Assembly: GCA_019244185.1 (NCBI GenBank)
Contig: JAFATB010000014.1
Span: 561,587 to 625,586, forward strand
From: Acidobacteriota bacterium
GTDB lineage: Bacteria > Acidobacteriota > Thermoanaerobaculia > Gp7-AA8
Direction of reading: 5' to 3'
DNA length: 64,000 bases
A program made the translations under genes and the position numbers. Each line of letters opens with the position of its first letter. The stretch's first letter is position 1. Below are positions 52,801 to 59,141 of the stretch, one piece after another. The notes under the pieces were generated by a model that worked only from the letters and a program-made list of their open reading frames with translations, was not told the DNA's origin and made no database searches.

Positions 52801-53916
52801 TCCGGCACCGCCGGCGGTGCGGACGACAGCAACATCGCGTTCAACACCTTCACCAGCGGCAACGAGCAGAACGTCTCCGGCGTCGTCACGATCACCGGCA
52901 ACACGCTGACCACCGCGCTGTGGAACGGCATTCACATTCGCAACGGGAACGGCGTGCTGGCGAACGTCATCGCCTCGAACAACACCATCACCAGCGCGAC
53001 TACGACCGCCGCGTCGAAGGGCACGGGCATCAACATCGAGCTCCTCGGGAACGCTTCGACGGTGGCGAGCCTGACCAAGGCGAGCTTCGCGAACAACGTG
53101 ATCTCGAACTTCCCGAGCGGCGGCGGCATCCAGATCCTCGGCGGCAATGCGAACGCCGCCGGACCGGCAGGCACCGCCGGCATCGACGGCGATCCGGCGA
53201 ACGTCGTCTCGATCACCGGCAACTCGATCAAGGGTCTGAGCCCCGCGAGCCGCATGGGTACGAACGCGATCGTCGTGTCCGTCGGCGGCAAGGGTCAGGG
53301 CAACTTCGCCGTGAACAACAACGGCGCGGCCGGCAACCCGATCACGAACGTGCTCGGCGCCGCGATTCTCGTCGGCGTGAACGGCAACGCGCACGCGACG
53401 GTCGATACGAGCAGCAACGTCATCGTCGCGAACAACTCGCTCGGCTCAGCGGGCATCTCCGGCGGCACCGGCATCACGTTTGGCAACACCGACACGCCGA
53501 TCCTGTCGTGGACCATCAACGGCAACAGCGTCAGCGCCACGGACGGCAACGGCATTCTCGCCGTCGCGCGCGGCGCGGCGGGCCAGTTGAAGACCGCCAT
53601 TACGAACAACGTCGTGGCCGCGCCGCTGACCGGTGCGCGTCCCGGCATCCGCGTCGACGCCGGCACCGCTGCCTCGACCGACGATGCGGTCTGCCTCTCG
53701 ATCTCCGGCAACACCAGCGCCGGCAGCGGCGGGCTTCAGGGCATCGGTCTGCGCAAGCAGGGGAGCAACCCGACCATCAACGATTTCGCGATCGTCGGGA
53801 ACCCTGCCACCTCGTCGCCGGCGGTCGAAGCGTACGTCGACGGTCTCAATCCCGCCGGGGGCGGGACGGTGCTTCTTTCCGCAACCACGGGATTCACGAA
53901 CTGCACGCTGCCCTGA
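46801..53916 (+). CDS. Second giant secreted surface protein, paralogue of the first at the C-terminus
   Basis: A 2371-residue exported protein. The signal peptide is MRSLSLRLLLSLLSLIAVPV plus AFA. Residues about 25-490 are a Gly/Ser-rich beta-solenoid of filamentous-haemagglutinin type. One cadherin-like domain (VANDTSASTNED, GSDADGDSLTF) is followed by eight repeats of about 108 residues (about 593-1457; SGAYSAPWATSISAGP, NDNNALF, GTLTFTPAANA). A linker with GNTELRVDVG leads to a beta-helix (from about 1582, WYVNGG). That linker and helix align with the same region of the upstream giant protein, down to GIGLRKQG and NPAGGGT near the end. GGAGGGG precedes the ATG. Only 49 bp and no terminator separate it from the first tail-collar gene, so they are probably one operon. 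Confidence 0.88.
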   Translation: MRSLSLRLLLSLLSLIAVPVAFAHDVTISGTNSFAALDGSAVDHDHAVNGVFTVNDGNLIVNGTVNCNDDGASANSACAMAFVVSGNVTINAGGALYAENRAGNGSGGAISVSAGGSLTLNGNAIISASSNGGSSTSNGGNVSITAGAVTLGSTSTIDAGASGGQAGSITIGAGGVVTIAGNVLSGPSRALLATRLTGAVLNGGGGNQSGGAITIATTTFIEPALVVSSTANIVSQGEKNGAGNVTLDACGIEIRGLVAAVSTKDLPAHVIVRSGKSLLVDGRDLGATGTRMGRVRADALNDGATDDGVDLFARGDVSVYGPLTGSLFVVSSVPGGKVKKDGSGTIRVVSLEGAATVSGKAFIAGIDGKGTRGGTISIDSAGTATLDTATLVAIGDYTKPKKQSAGGHIAVRSYSGDVLWRNGTGDIRPVGSDADVPPADQGTIVLTACGTVNTTGSSFPTTGVATSVFPQTQTGVCSPAAPSLPAGTPPLVTCNTPPVANDTSASTNEDNAVTVHLSGSDADGDSLTFSIVTPPAHGSLGAVVSTGPTTADVTYTPALNYNGSDSFVYRANDGNGGTDDANATITIAPVNDPPSFLAGPTVTVLEDSGPKTVVSWATSISPGPADESAQSVTFTVTNDNNALFAVQPAVAPNGTLTFTPAANAYGSATITIVAHDNGGTANGGNDTSAPQTSTITVTAVNDPPSFTAGPNQTVNEDSGAQSVANWATSISAGPNESGQALTFHVSNDNNALFSAQPAVSPSGTLTYTPAANANGTAIVTVYLQDDGGTANGGVDTSATQTFTITVNAVNDEPSFTSGGNVSVLEDSGAYSAPWATSISAGPADESGQTVTFSTSNDNHALFSVQPSVASNGVLSFTPAANAFGTATVTVTLSDNGGTANGGDDTSPSQTFTITVNAVNDEPSFTSGGNISVLEDSGAYSAPWATGISAGPNESAQALTFHASNDNNALFSVQPSIAPDGTLTFTPAANANGTATVTVYLTDDGGTANGGDDTSPSQTFTINVTAVNDAPSFTSGGNVTVNEDSGAYSAPWATSISAGPADESGQTLTFHVTGNSNPSLFSVAPSIAPDGTLTFTPAANAFGSSTITVTLSDDGMTANGGADTSAPQSFTITVNNVNDEPSFTAGGNVTVNEDSGAYSAAWATGISAGPNEGSQTLTFHVSNDNNALFAAQPAISASGVLTFTPASNAFGTATVTVYLQDDGGTANGGDDTSASVTFQITINPVNDAPSFNSGGDVTVNEDSGAYTAPWATSVSAGPANESGQTLAFVITGNTNPSLFAAGPSIAPDGTLTFTPAANAFGSAAITVHLQDDGGTANGGADTSGSVTFNINVTSVNDPPSFTAGGNVTVNEDSGPYSATWATSISAGPGESQPLTFNVSNDNNALFAVQPAISPSGVLTFTPAPNAFGSANVTVTLSDGIDTTSPVTFVITVNGVNDPPTANNDTWETEGNTELRVDVGPSATPHVSDTTPSGRGVADNDADTVEGDPFSVTGIVGCADTTAPYVCSVAGGTVTMNANGSFSFMPSPGATSATFQYTVTDQPAAGIPASATGTVTITIHDMIWYVNGGAPAGGNGTSASPFNSFAPLNGGGDADVAGDYIFVHASTVNGGIALEPNEKLWGEGVGLIIPRNLNGNGSPTTLVAPGVKPLIAASVGNAVDVSSVSGVEIAGLALSAPTGNGIDVTSPIAGAAAGARIYSNSITAAGQQGIDISAFGPIGTDVSIDSTSIVSTGTGIALFGSDGTVTFSCTNTSIRSIAGSGITADASAADAFYVTGLANVSVDGATPGAGISVTGATFDANPSTAAFDTVNTGTLNIGSSVDPVGTSGLTLTNASGDVAIGTLNSFAATQALGVAGSGLFTGTTGLQLTSGGGSLAATAGVGLSVTNTTIGAANLSFTSVSAAGATNGIVLNNTGTTGGLKVLGTGSANSGGTIQNTTSHGVLLTNTTAPSFNNVRVQNTGGSGVKGTQVNGFTFTNGSIASSGTAGGADDSNIAFNTFTSGNEQNVSGVVTITGNTLTTALWNGIHIRNGNGVLANVIASNNTITSATTTAASKGTGINIELLGNASTVASLTKASFANNVISNFPSGGGIQILGGNANAAGPAGTAGIDGDPANVVSITGNSIKGLSPASRMGTNAIVVSVGGKGQGNFAVNNNGAAGNPITNVLGAAILVGVNGNAHATVDTSSNVIVANNSLGSAGISGGTGITFGNTDTPILSWTINGNSVSATDGNGILAVARGAAGQLKTAITNNVVAAPLTGARPGIRVDAGTAASTDDAVCLSISGNTSAGSGGLQGIGLRKQGSNPTINDFAIVGNPATSSPAVEAYVDGLNPAGGGTVLLSATTGFTNCTLP
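48577..51170 (+). repeat. Eight tandem coding repeats of about 325 bp
   Basis: Repeat starts lie near 48583, 48902, 49230, 49560, 49880, 50210, 50540 and 50865. Each encodes a VND-x-PSF start, an NEDSG or LEDSG acidic turn, a W-A-T core and an F-T-P-A-x-N-A segment. One related unit also occurs in the first giant protein (37311-37617), linking the two genes. Confidence 0.88.
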
Positions 53917-53965
53917 ACGGGCGGCGTGCAGTTCTCGATCGAAGTTTGTAGACAGGAGGAAATCG

Positions 53966-54475
53966 ATGGCAGAACCATTTCTCTCGGAGATCCGGATCAT
54001 GAGCTTCGTGTTCGCGCCGAAAGGGTGGGCTCTGACCAATGGGCAGTTGCTGCCCATCAATCAGAACCAGCCGCTCTTCTCGCTGCTCGGCACCACGTTC
54101 GGCGGCGATGGCCGCGTGAACTTCGCGCTGCCGGATCTTCGCGGACGCGTGCCGATTCACGTCGGCAGCGGGCACACGCTGGGCGAGCGCGGCGGCGAGC
54201 AGGCGCATACGTTGTCGATCGGGGAGCTCCCGACGCACACGCACGTCCTGAACGCCACGAGCATCGACGCGACCACGAACACCGCCGCGAACAACGTGCT
54301 GCTCGCCAAGACGACGGCGGCCAACATGTACGCGCCGGCGAGCTCGAACCTCGCCGCGATGGCGCCCGCGGCGATCGCGAGTGTCGGCGGCTCGCAGGCT
54401 CACCTGAACATGCAGCCCTTCCTCACGCTGTCGTTCTGCATCGCACTGCAGGGCATCTTCCCGTCGCAAACTTAG
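53966..54475 (+). CDS. Phage tail collar domain (MdpB-like) protein 1
   Basis: A 169-residue protein of the tail-collar / microcystin-dependent-protein family. It starts MAEPFLSEIRIMSFVFAPKG with WALTNGQLLPINQNQPLFSLLG, then GTTFGGDGRVNFALPDLRGRVPIH (the family's collar motif), a variable Ala/Thr-rich middle, and the end QPFLTLSFCIALQGIFP. AGGAGGA precedes the ATG. There is no signal peptide. Domain relatives form trimeric phage tail-fibre parts, but no phage genes are nearby. The chromosomal MdpB family has unclear function. It is the first of three tandem, divergent copies and follows a giant surface-protein gene by 49 bp. Confidence 0.93.
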   Translation: MAEPFLSEIRIMSFVFAPKGWALTNGQLLPINQNQPLFSLLGTTFGGDGRVNFALPDLRGRVPIHVGSGHTLGERGGEQAHTLSIGELPTHTHVLNATSIDATTNTAANNVLLAKTTAANMYAPASSNLAAMAPAAIASVGGSQAHLNMQPFLTLSFCIALQGIFPSQT

Positions 54476-54490
54476 AAAGGAATCGCGATC

Positions 54491-55003
54491 ATGGCCCAGC
54501 CCTACGTTGGTGAGATCAGAATGTTTGCGGGCAACTTCGCGCCCGCCGGCTGGATGTTCTGCGAGGGACAGCTCCTGCCGATTTCGGAGTACGAAACGCT
54601 GTTCAACCTGATTGGAACGACTTACGGAGGCGACGGACAAAGCACCTTCGCGCTGCCCGACCTCCGCGGCCGGATTCCGCTTCATCAGGGGAACGGCTTC
54701 ATCCTCGCCGAGACCGGCGGCGCCGAGGAGATCACGCTGACCGTCGCGCAGATGGCGGGGCACTCGCACGCGCTGCTCGCCACGCGCAACCCGGCCTCCA
54801 GTTCGTCACCGGGATCGAGCGTCCTGCCCGGCATCACGGCCGCGTCGACCATCACGCCGTACGGTACCGACGCCCCGCGCGGTCCCGCGGCCCCGAGCGC
54901 CGTCAGCGCGGTCGGTGGCAGTCAGCCGCACAACAACTTCCAGCCCTATCTCTGCGTGGACTTCATCATTTCGCTGTTCGGCATCTTCCCGTCTCCGACT
55001 TGA
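54491..55003 (+). CDS. Phage tail collar domain (MdpB-like) protein 2
   Basis: A 170-residue paralogue of its neighbours: MAQPYVGEIRMFAGNFAPAG, WMFCEGQLLPISEYETLFNLIG, GTTYGGDGQSTFALPDLRGRIPLH, then TLTVAQMAGHSHALLATRN and the end QPYLCVDFIISLFGIFP. AAAGGA lies 9 nt before the ATG, and the gap to the previous gene is 15 bp. The middle segment between the collar motif and the C-terminal strand differs strongly from the other two copies, which suggests that the three proteins make different contacts, perhaps in a heterotrimer. Confidence 0.93.
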   Translation: MAQPYVGEIRMFAGNFAPAGWMFCEGQLLPISEYETLFNLIGTTYGGDGQSTFALPDLRGRIPLHQGNGFILAETGGAEEITLTVAQMAGHSHALLATRNPASSSSPGSSVLPGITAASTITPYGTDAPRGPAAPSAVSAVGGSQPHNNFQPYLCVDFIISLFGIFPSPT

Positions 55004-55048
55004 TGCCATTGGTGGAAGCGCCGCATTCGCGAAAGAGAGGAGAAAACG

Positions 55049-55567
55049 ATGGCCGATCCGTTTGTTGCTGAAATCCGCATCTTCCCCTTCAACTTCGCCC
55101 CCAAAGGGTGGGCGTGGTGCGACGGGCAGCTCCTGCCGCTGTCGCAGAACACCGCGTTGTTCTCGCTGCTCGGAACGACCTATGGCGGTGATGGCAAGTC
55201 CACCTTTGCGTTGCCCGATATGCAGGGCAACACCCCGATGCATCCGGGACAGGGACCCGGACTGTCGCTGCATGACCTCGGCGAGACCGGCGGCTCCGAA
55301 ACCGTCTCGCTGCTCGAGTCCGAGATCCCGTCGCACAGCCATGGCCTGATGATCTCGTATCAGGACGGCACCGATCAGTCGCCCGTCAACGAGCAGTACT
55401 CGAGCGGCGTCGGCATCGGACAGTGGGCCGTTCCGGGGGCGCTGGTCGCGCTCTCCGACAACGCCCTCGCCCCCGCCGGCGGCGACCAGCCGCACAACAA
55501 CATGCAGCCGTACCTGACGCTGTACTTCAACATCGCGCTGCAGGGCGTTTACCCGCCGCGCACCTGA
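55049..55567 (+). CDS. Phage tail collar domain (MdpB-like) protein 3
   Basis: A 172-residue third copy: MADPFVAEIRIFPFNFAPKG, WAWCDGQLLPLSQNTALFSL, GTTYGGDGKSTFALPDMQGN, then SHSHGLMISYQDGTDQSPVN and the end QPYLTLYFNIALQGVYPPRT. The collar arginine after LPD is replaced by methionine-glutamine, unlike copies 1 and 2. GAGAGGAG precedes the ATG. Three such genes in a row with a GNAT and a DUF6916-like gene nearby is an arrangement I associate with chromosomal MdpB clusters in several phyla rather than with prophages. Confidence 0.93.
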   Translation: MADPFVAEIRIFPFNFAPKGWAWCDGQLLPLSQNTALFSLLGTTYGGDGKSTFALPDMQGNTPMHPGQGPGLSLHDLGETGGSETVSLLESEIPSHSHGLMISYQDGTDQSPVNEQYSSGVGIGQWAVPGALVALSDNALAPAGGDQPHNNMQPYLTLYFNIALQGVYPPRT

Positions 55568-55615
55568 TTCACGTTCACGTTCATCGAGAGAGAGACAAGA
55601 CTGGAGATCCGCATC

Positions 55616-56353
55616 ATGAACACGACCTGCCGCCCTGGTGACATTGGCAGACGTGAGTTTCTCGTGCTGTCGTCGACGTGTGCCGCCGCGACAGCGGCCT
55701 TCGGACCGAAGCTGTTCGCCGCCGAATCGCAGGCGGTGGCGAAGCGGCTTGCCGTCGGCTTCACTGATGCCGAGGAGGGAGCGGCGTTCGTTCCGGCGGC
55801 GCAGATCCCTTCGGGCGACGGCGGCTTCATCAGCCGGGGCGCACGCATCGCGGTCTCGGGCGCAAGTGGAGTGCCCGCGGCTCCGGATGCACGCCGCACC
55901 GTCGAGTTGCGTACGCACTTTCCGTACTTCGAAGGGGCGGACCGCCGCGAGGCGTTGTATCTCGCGTGGGGTTCGAACCGCCGCACCGGCAGTCAGGGTG
56001 CGCCGGTGAGCTTCATCGCGCCGGTCGACGTCGAGCAGAAGGTTCTGCTCAGCGTCGCCGTCGAATCGGGAGCGGTCGGCGGTGCGCCGACGCGCCGCCG
56101 CGCCGTGGGTGGCGCGGGCACGGCGTCGTCGAGCATGCTGCCGCTCACGCTCGCGCTCACGAGCGAGGCTGAAACGCTGAAGCTCGTGCGTGGCTACTAC
56201 GCGGTCGTCCCGCTGTTCGAGAACGACCGCGAGCCGCGCTGGTCCGACTACACGCTCGCGCGCAAGGACGCGCGCTGGGCGCTGGTCGACCGCAACGGCG
56301 AAGTCGCACCGTTCGAGCATTTCGTTCTCCGCATCGATTACGCCACCGTCTGA
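55616..56353 (+). CDS. Tat-signal protein of unknown function in the collar operon
   Basis: A 245-residue protein with a twin-arginine export signal (IGRREFLVLSSTCAAATAAF, residues about 10-29). The mature part is beta-rich with no recognised domain. It has strands such as RTVELRTHFPYFEGADRREA, ALYLAWGSNRRTGS, VSFIAPVDVEQKVLLSVAVE, and an acidic to basic C-terminal stretch ending LRIDYATV. Tat export suggests that it folds, or binds a cofactor, before leaving the cytoplasm. GGAG is 8 nt from the ATG. It sits between the third collar gene and the GNAT gene, with only 2 bp to the latter. A structural or chaperone role for the surface structure is possible. Confidence 0.75.
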   Translation: MNTTCRPGDIGRREFLVLSSTCAAATAAFGPKLFAAESQAVAKRLAVGFTDAEEGAAFVPAAQIPSGDGGFISRGARIAVSGASGVPAAPDARRTVELRTHFPYFEGADRREALYLAWGSNRRTGSQGAPVSFIAPVDVEQKVLLSVAVESGAVGGAPTRRRAVGGAGTASSSMLPLTLALTSEAETLKLVRGYYAVVPLFENDREPRWSDYTLARKDARWALVDRNGEVAPFEHFVLRIDYATV

Positions 56354-56355
56354 TC

Positions 56356-56880
56356 GTGACCTCATCCGCTTCGGGTGACCGCGCCGCCGGCGCGGTCACC
56401 CTTCGTCCCGCCACCGACGCCGACTACGCGTTCATGCGTTTCCTCTACGGCTCGACACGCGAAGAGGAACTGCAGCATTTCCCGTTCGACGATGCGCAGA
56501 AGTCCGCGTTCCTCGACCAGCAGTTCGCCGCGCAGTACGAGCATTACCGCGTGCATTACCCGACCTGCGAGCGCAACATCATCGAGGTTGGCGGCGAGCT
56601 CGCGGGCCGGCTCTGGCTCGACGAATGGCGCGATCAGATCCGCCTCGTCGACATCGCGCTCCTGCCGCGGTGGCGCGGCACCGGCGTCGGCACGAGCCTC
56701 GTGCGCAACGTGCTCGCGCGCGGCGCCGCGGCGGGGAAGCCGGTCACGATCCACGTCGAAGCCTACAACCCCGCGCTGCGGCTCTACCAGCGCCTCGGCT
56801 TCGAGAACGTCGACACCAACGGCGTCTACCTCCTCATGCGCTGGGCGCCGCCCGATCAGGCGAAGACGGCTTCGTACTGA
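56356..56880 (+). CDS. GNAT-family N-acetyltransferase
   Basis: A 174-residue acetyltransferase. VTLRPATDADYAFMRFLYGS opens the fold, IRLVDIALLPRWRGTGVGTS carries the acetyl-CoA loop (R-x-x-G-x-G/V-G), and EAYNPALRLYQRLGF is the usual C-terminal motif. The acceptor is unknown, but tail-collar clusters elsewhere also carry a GNAT gene, so a partner in this operon is a reasonable target. It begins with GTG two bases after the previous stop. Its end overlaps the convergent DUF6916-like gene by 25 bp. Confidence 0.92.
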   Translation: MTSSASGDRAAGAVTLRPATDADYAFMRFLYGSTREEELQHFPFDDAQKSAFLDQQFAAQYEHYRVHYPTCERNIIEVGGELAGRLWLDEWRDQIRLVDIALLPRWRGTGVGTSLVRNVLARGAAAGKPVTIHVEAYNPALRLYQRLGFENVDTNGVYLLMRWAPPDQAKTASY

Positions 56881-57155
56881 TAGACGTCTTTCGTCTCGCC
56901 GACCGGCACGAGGAAGATGTCCATCGGCTCCGCGGTCTCGTGCGTGACGTGATAGATGCGCTGCTGCAGCAGGTACGAGCGCGGGCCGATGAAGTAGAGC
57001 GAGAACGGATGGCGCGGCAGCTGCGCGGCCTCGCTCTCCATCACTTTTGCGGCGCGCTCGAGCCGCAGTTCCACCTTCGCACCATTCGGGAATTCGGCCC
57101 AGAAACTCGTTCCCACGAGCGGTTCGAACGATTCGACGGTGAGCTGATCCAGCAT
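56856..57155 (-). CDS. DUF6916-like small protein
   Basis: A 99-residue protein matching the DUF6916 pattern. It has L-x-x-E-S-F-E-P-L-V-G-T-x-F near the start (LTVESFEPLVGTSFWAEF), a PFSLYFIGPRSYLLQQRIYH centre, and EPMDIFLVPVGETKDVYQYEAVF at the end. This family often lies next to tail-collar genes, and here it converges on the operon's GNAT gene. Function is unknown. It has no signal peptide. Its promoter region (57156-57190) is shared with the divergent potassium-channel gene. Confidence 0.8.
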   Translation of the reverse strand: MLDQLTVESFEPLVGTSFWAEFPNGAKVELRLERAAKVMESEAAQLPRHPFSLYFIGPRSYLLQQRIYHVTHETAEPMDIFLVPVGETKDVYQYEAVFA

Positions 57156-57199
57156 GCCGCGTTTTTAGCACAGTTTCGCGTTGCGCTACGATGCCGGAC

Positions 57200-58168
57200 G
57201 TGGCTGTCGATGAACGCCTGACGCCCGCCGCGCCGCCGCAGGATGTGAACTCCGACCTCGGCTTCGGCGCCGTCGTCTCGCGCGAGAGCCGCGCGCGTCT
57301 GCTCAACCGCGACGGCAGCTTCAACGTCCGCCGCACCGGCCTGCGCGTGTGGGAGTCGCTCTCGATCTACCACTACTTCCTCACGCTGTCGTGGCCGCGC
57401 TTCCTCTCGTTCGTGATGGTCGTATACGTCGCCACGAACGCGCTCTTCGGCCTCGTCTACGTTTCGCTGGGAGACGGCGCGCTGCAGGGCGCCGAGCATC
57501 TCGACGCGATGCATCGCTACGCGAAGTCGTTCTTCTTCAGCGTGCATACGCTGGCCACGATCGGCTACGGCAACGTCGTCCCGGCCACGCTCTCCGCCGA
57601 CGTCGTGGTCACGCTCGAGTCGCTGGTCGGCATCCTCGGCTTCGCCGTCGTCGCCGGCATCGTCTTCGCGCGTTTCGCGCGGCCGGTGGCGCGCATCGTC
57701 TTCAGCCGCAACGCCGTCATCGCGCCGTATCGCGGCAGCCGCGCGTTCATGTTCCGCATCGTCAACCAGCGCTCGACGCAGCTCGTGCAGCTCGAGGCGC
57801 GCGTGCTCCTCGCGCGGCGCCGCGTGCCCGGCGCGCGCACGGCCGACCGCGAGTTCGTACAGCTCGAGCTCGAACGCGATCACGTCGTCTTCTTCCCGCT
57901 GGCGTGGACGATCGTGCATCCGATCGATGAGCGCAGTCCGCTCCGCGACTGGACAGAAGAAGACCTGCGCGAGTGCGATGCCGAGTTCCTCATCCTGCTC
58001 AATGGCTTCGACGAGACCTTCTCGCAGACCGTGCACGCGCGCTCGTCGTACAAGGTGCAGGACGTCGTGTGGGGCGCGCGCTTCGCGAGCATGTTCAATC
58101 CGACGGAAGACGGCGTGGTGAGCGTCGACATCCGCAAGCTCGACGACCTCGAACCCGCGACCGTCTGA
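57200..58168 (+). CDS. Bacterial inward-rectifier potassium channel (KirBac)
   Basis: A 322-residue KirBac. The N-terminal slide-helix region has LLNRDGSFNVRRTGLR, a hallmark of the family. The outer helix is SFVMVVYVATNALFGLVYVS, the pore helix and selectivity filter are SVHTLATIGYGNVVPAT (TIGYG for potassium), and the inner helix is GILGFAVVAGIVFARF. A cytoplasmic Ig-like rectification domain follows (about 150-322; FMFRIVNQRSTQLVQLEARV, FPLAWTIVHPIDERSPL). It conducts potassium and may be gated by lipid or pH. GTG at 57200 is chosen because TACGAT lies 7 nt upstream. An ATG at 57191 is in frame but overlaps that box. Confidence 0.92.
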   Translation: MAVDERLTPAAPPQDVNSDLGFGAVVSRESRARLLNRDGSFNVRRTGLRVWESLSIYHYFLTLSWPRFLSFVMVVYVATNALFGLVYVSLGDGALQGAEHLDAMHRYAKSFFFSVHTLATIGYGNVVPATLSADVVVTLESLVGILGFAVVAGIVFARFARPVARIVFSRNAVIAPYRGSRAFMFRIVNQRSTQLVQLEARVLLARRRVPGARTADREFVQLELERDHVVFFPLAWTIVHPIDERSPLRDWTEEDLRECDAEFLILLNGFDETFSQTVHARSSYKVQDVVWGARFASMFNPTEDGVVSVDIRKLDDLEPATV

Positions 58169-58186
58169 GCTACACTGAAGGCAAGC

Positions 58187-59125
58187 ATGCAGGTCATCCT
58201 CCAGGGGAGTCTGCGGCACTTTCCGCCGGCAGAGCTCCTCTCGTTCCTGTCTCGCCGCGGGCAGCGCGGCACGCTCGATCTCGAGACCACCGGCCGCCGC
58301 GCGCGCATCGTCTTCGAGCGCGAAACGATCGTGGCCGCGGAGTCGAACAAGGCCAACGACGCACGTGACGCGGTGCTCGACGCGCTCTCCTGGCCCGGCG
58401 GCTCGTTCACGCTGCTCGACGATGCCGTATTGCCCGAGAACGCGGCCAAGCTCGCGCTGCCGCTCGATGCTCTTCTCGAAGAAGCGAAACGCCGCGCCGC
58501 CGCGGGCTCGGTCTACGCCGACGCGACGAGCTTCCGCGTCATCGACGCGCCGTCGCTGCAGCAGCAGGTGAGTCTCACGGCCGAGGAGTTCAAGCTGTTG
58601 TTCCGCATCGCGAGCGGAAAGACGTTCGTCGAGCTCGTGACGGAGCTCGGCGTCCCGCGGCAGGAGCTCGCGGAGCGATTGCAGCGGCTCGAACAGATCG
58701 GACTCGTCGCCGCGATGCGCGCGGAGCCGGGCACCGATCCGGGCGCGGAGAAGACGGCGCCGCAGGCCATGCTGCCGCGGCAGCGCACGCTCGTCGGCTC
58801 GCTCACGCCGGACGACGCGCCCGACAGCGTGTGGCCGCTGCTCGACGCGGAGGCGACGATGGGCCGCGCGCCCGCGAATGCGATCGTCATTCAGGACGGC
58901 AGCGTGTCGTCGCGCCACGCGCGCATCGTGCGCGGCGCCGACGGCTTCTATCTCGAAGATCTGCAGAGCCGCAACGGCACGTTCGTGAACGGCGAGAAGG
59001 TCACCGAGAAGCGCCTCCTCGCCGACGGCGATCTCATTCGCCTCGGCAAGATCATCATGACGTTCAACGTCGCGCGCGAAGGGAAAGCGGGCGATACCAC
59101 GCAGCCGGAGGTCCGGGTCGTGTAG
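58187..59125 (+). CDS. DUF4388 (PATAN-like) and FHA domain protein
   Basis: A 312-residue cytoplasmic protein. Residues 1-115 are a DUF4388 domain (LRHFPPAELLSFLSRRGQRG, IVFERETIVAAES, ALSWPGGSFTLLDDAVLP). A helical/winged segment spans about 130-180 (LTAEEFKLLFRIASGKTFVE, VPRQELAERLQRLEQIGLV). An FHA domain (about 210-300) has MGRAPANAIVIQDGSVSSRH and LQSRNGTFVNGEKV, intact for phosphothreonine binding. It probably reads Ser/Thr phosphorylation, with DUF4388 as a signalling partner domain. TACACT lies 10 nt before the ATG. It precedes the FAD/cNMP/ferredoxin gene by 16 bp. Confidence 0.9.
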   Translation: MQVILQGSLRHFPPAELLSFLSRRGQRGTLDLETTGRRARIVFERETIVAAESNKANDARDAVLDALSWPGGSFTLLDDAVLPENAAKLALPLDALLEEAKRRAAAGSVYADATSFRVIDAPSLQQQVSLTAEEFKLLFRIASGKTFVELVTELGVPRQELAERLQRLEQIGLVAAMRAEPGTDPGAEKTAPQAMLPRQRTLVGSLTPDDAPDSVWPLLDAEATMGRAPANAIVIQDGSVSSRHARIVRGADGFYLEDLQSRNGTFVNGEKVTEKRLLADGDLIRLGKIIMTFNVAREGKAGDTTQPEVRVV

Positions 59126-59141
59126 CCCGCCCGGCGCGCCG

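Noticed and set aside
53966..55567. A prophage or tailocin, suggested by three tail-collar genes
   Set aside because: There are no capsid, sheath, tube, baseplate, terminase, integrase or lysis genes nearby, and collar-type MdpB proteins also occur as chromosomal clusters with GNAT and DUF6916 genes.
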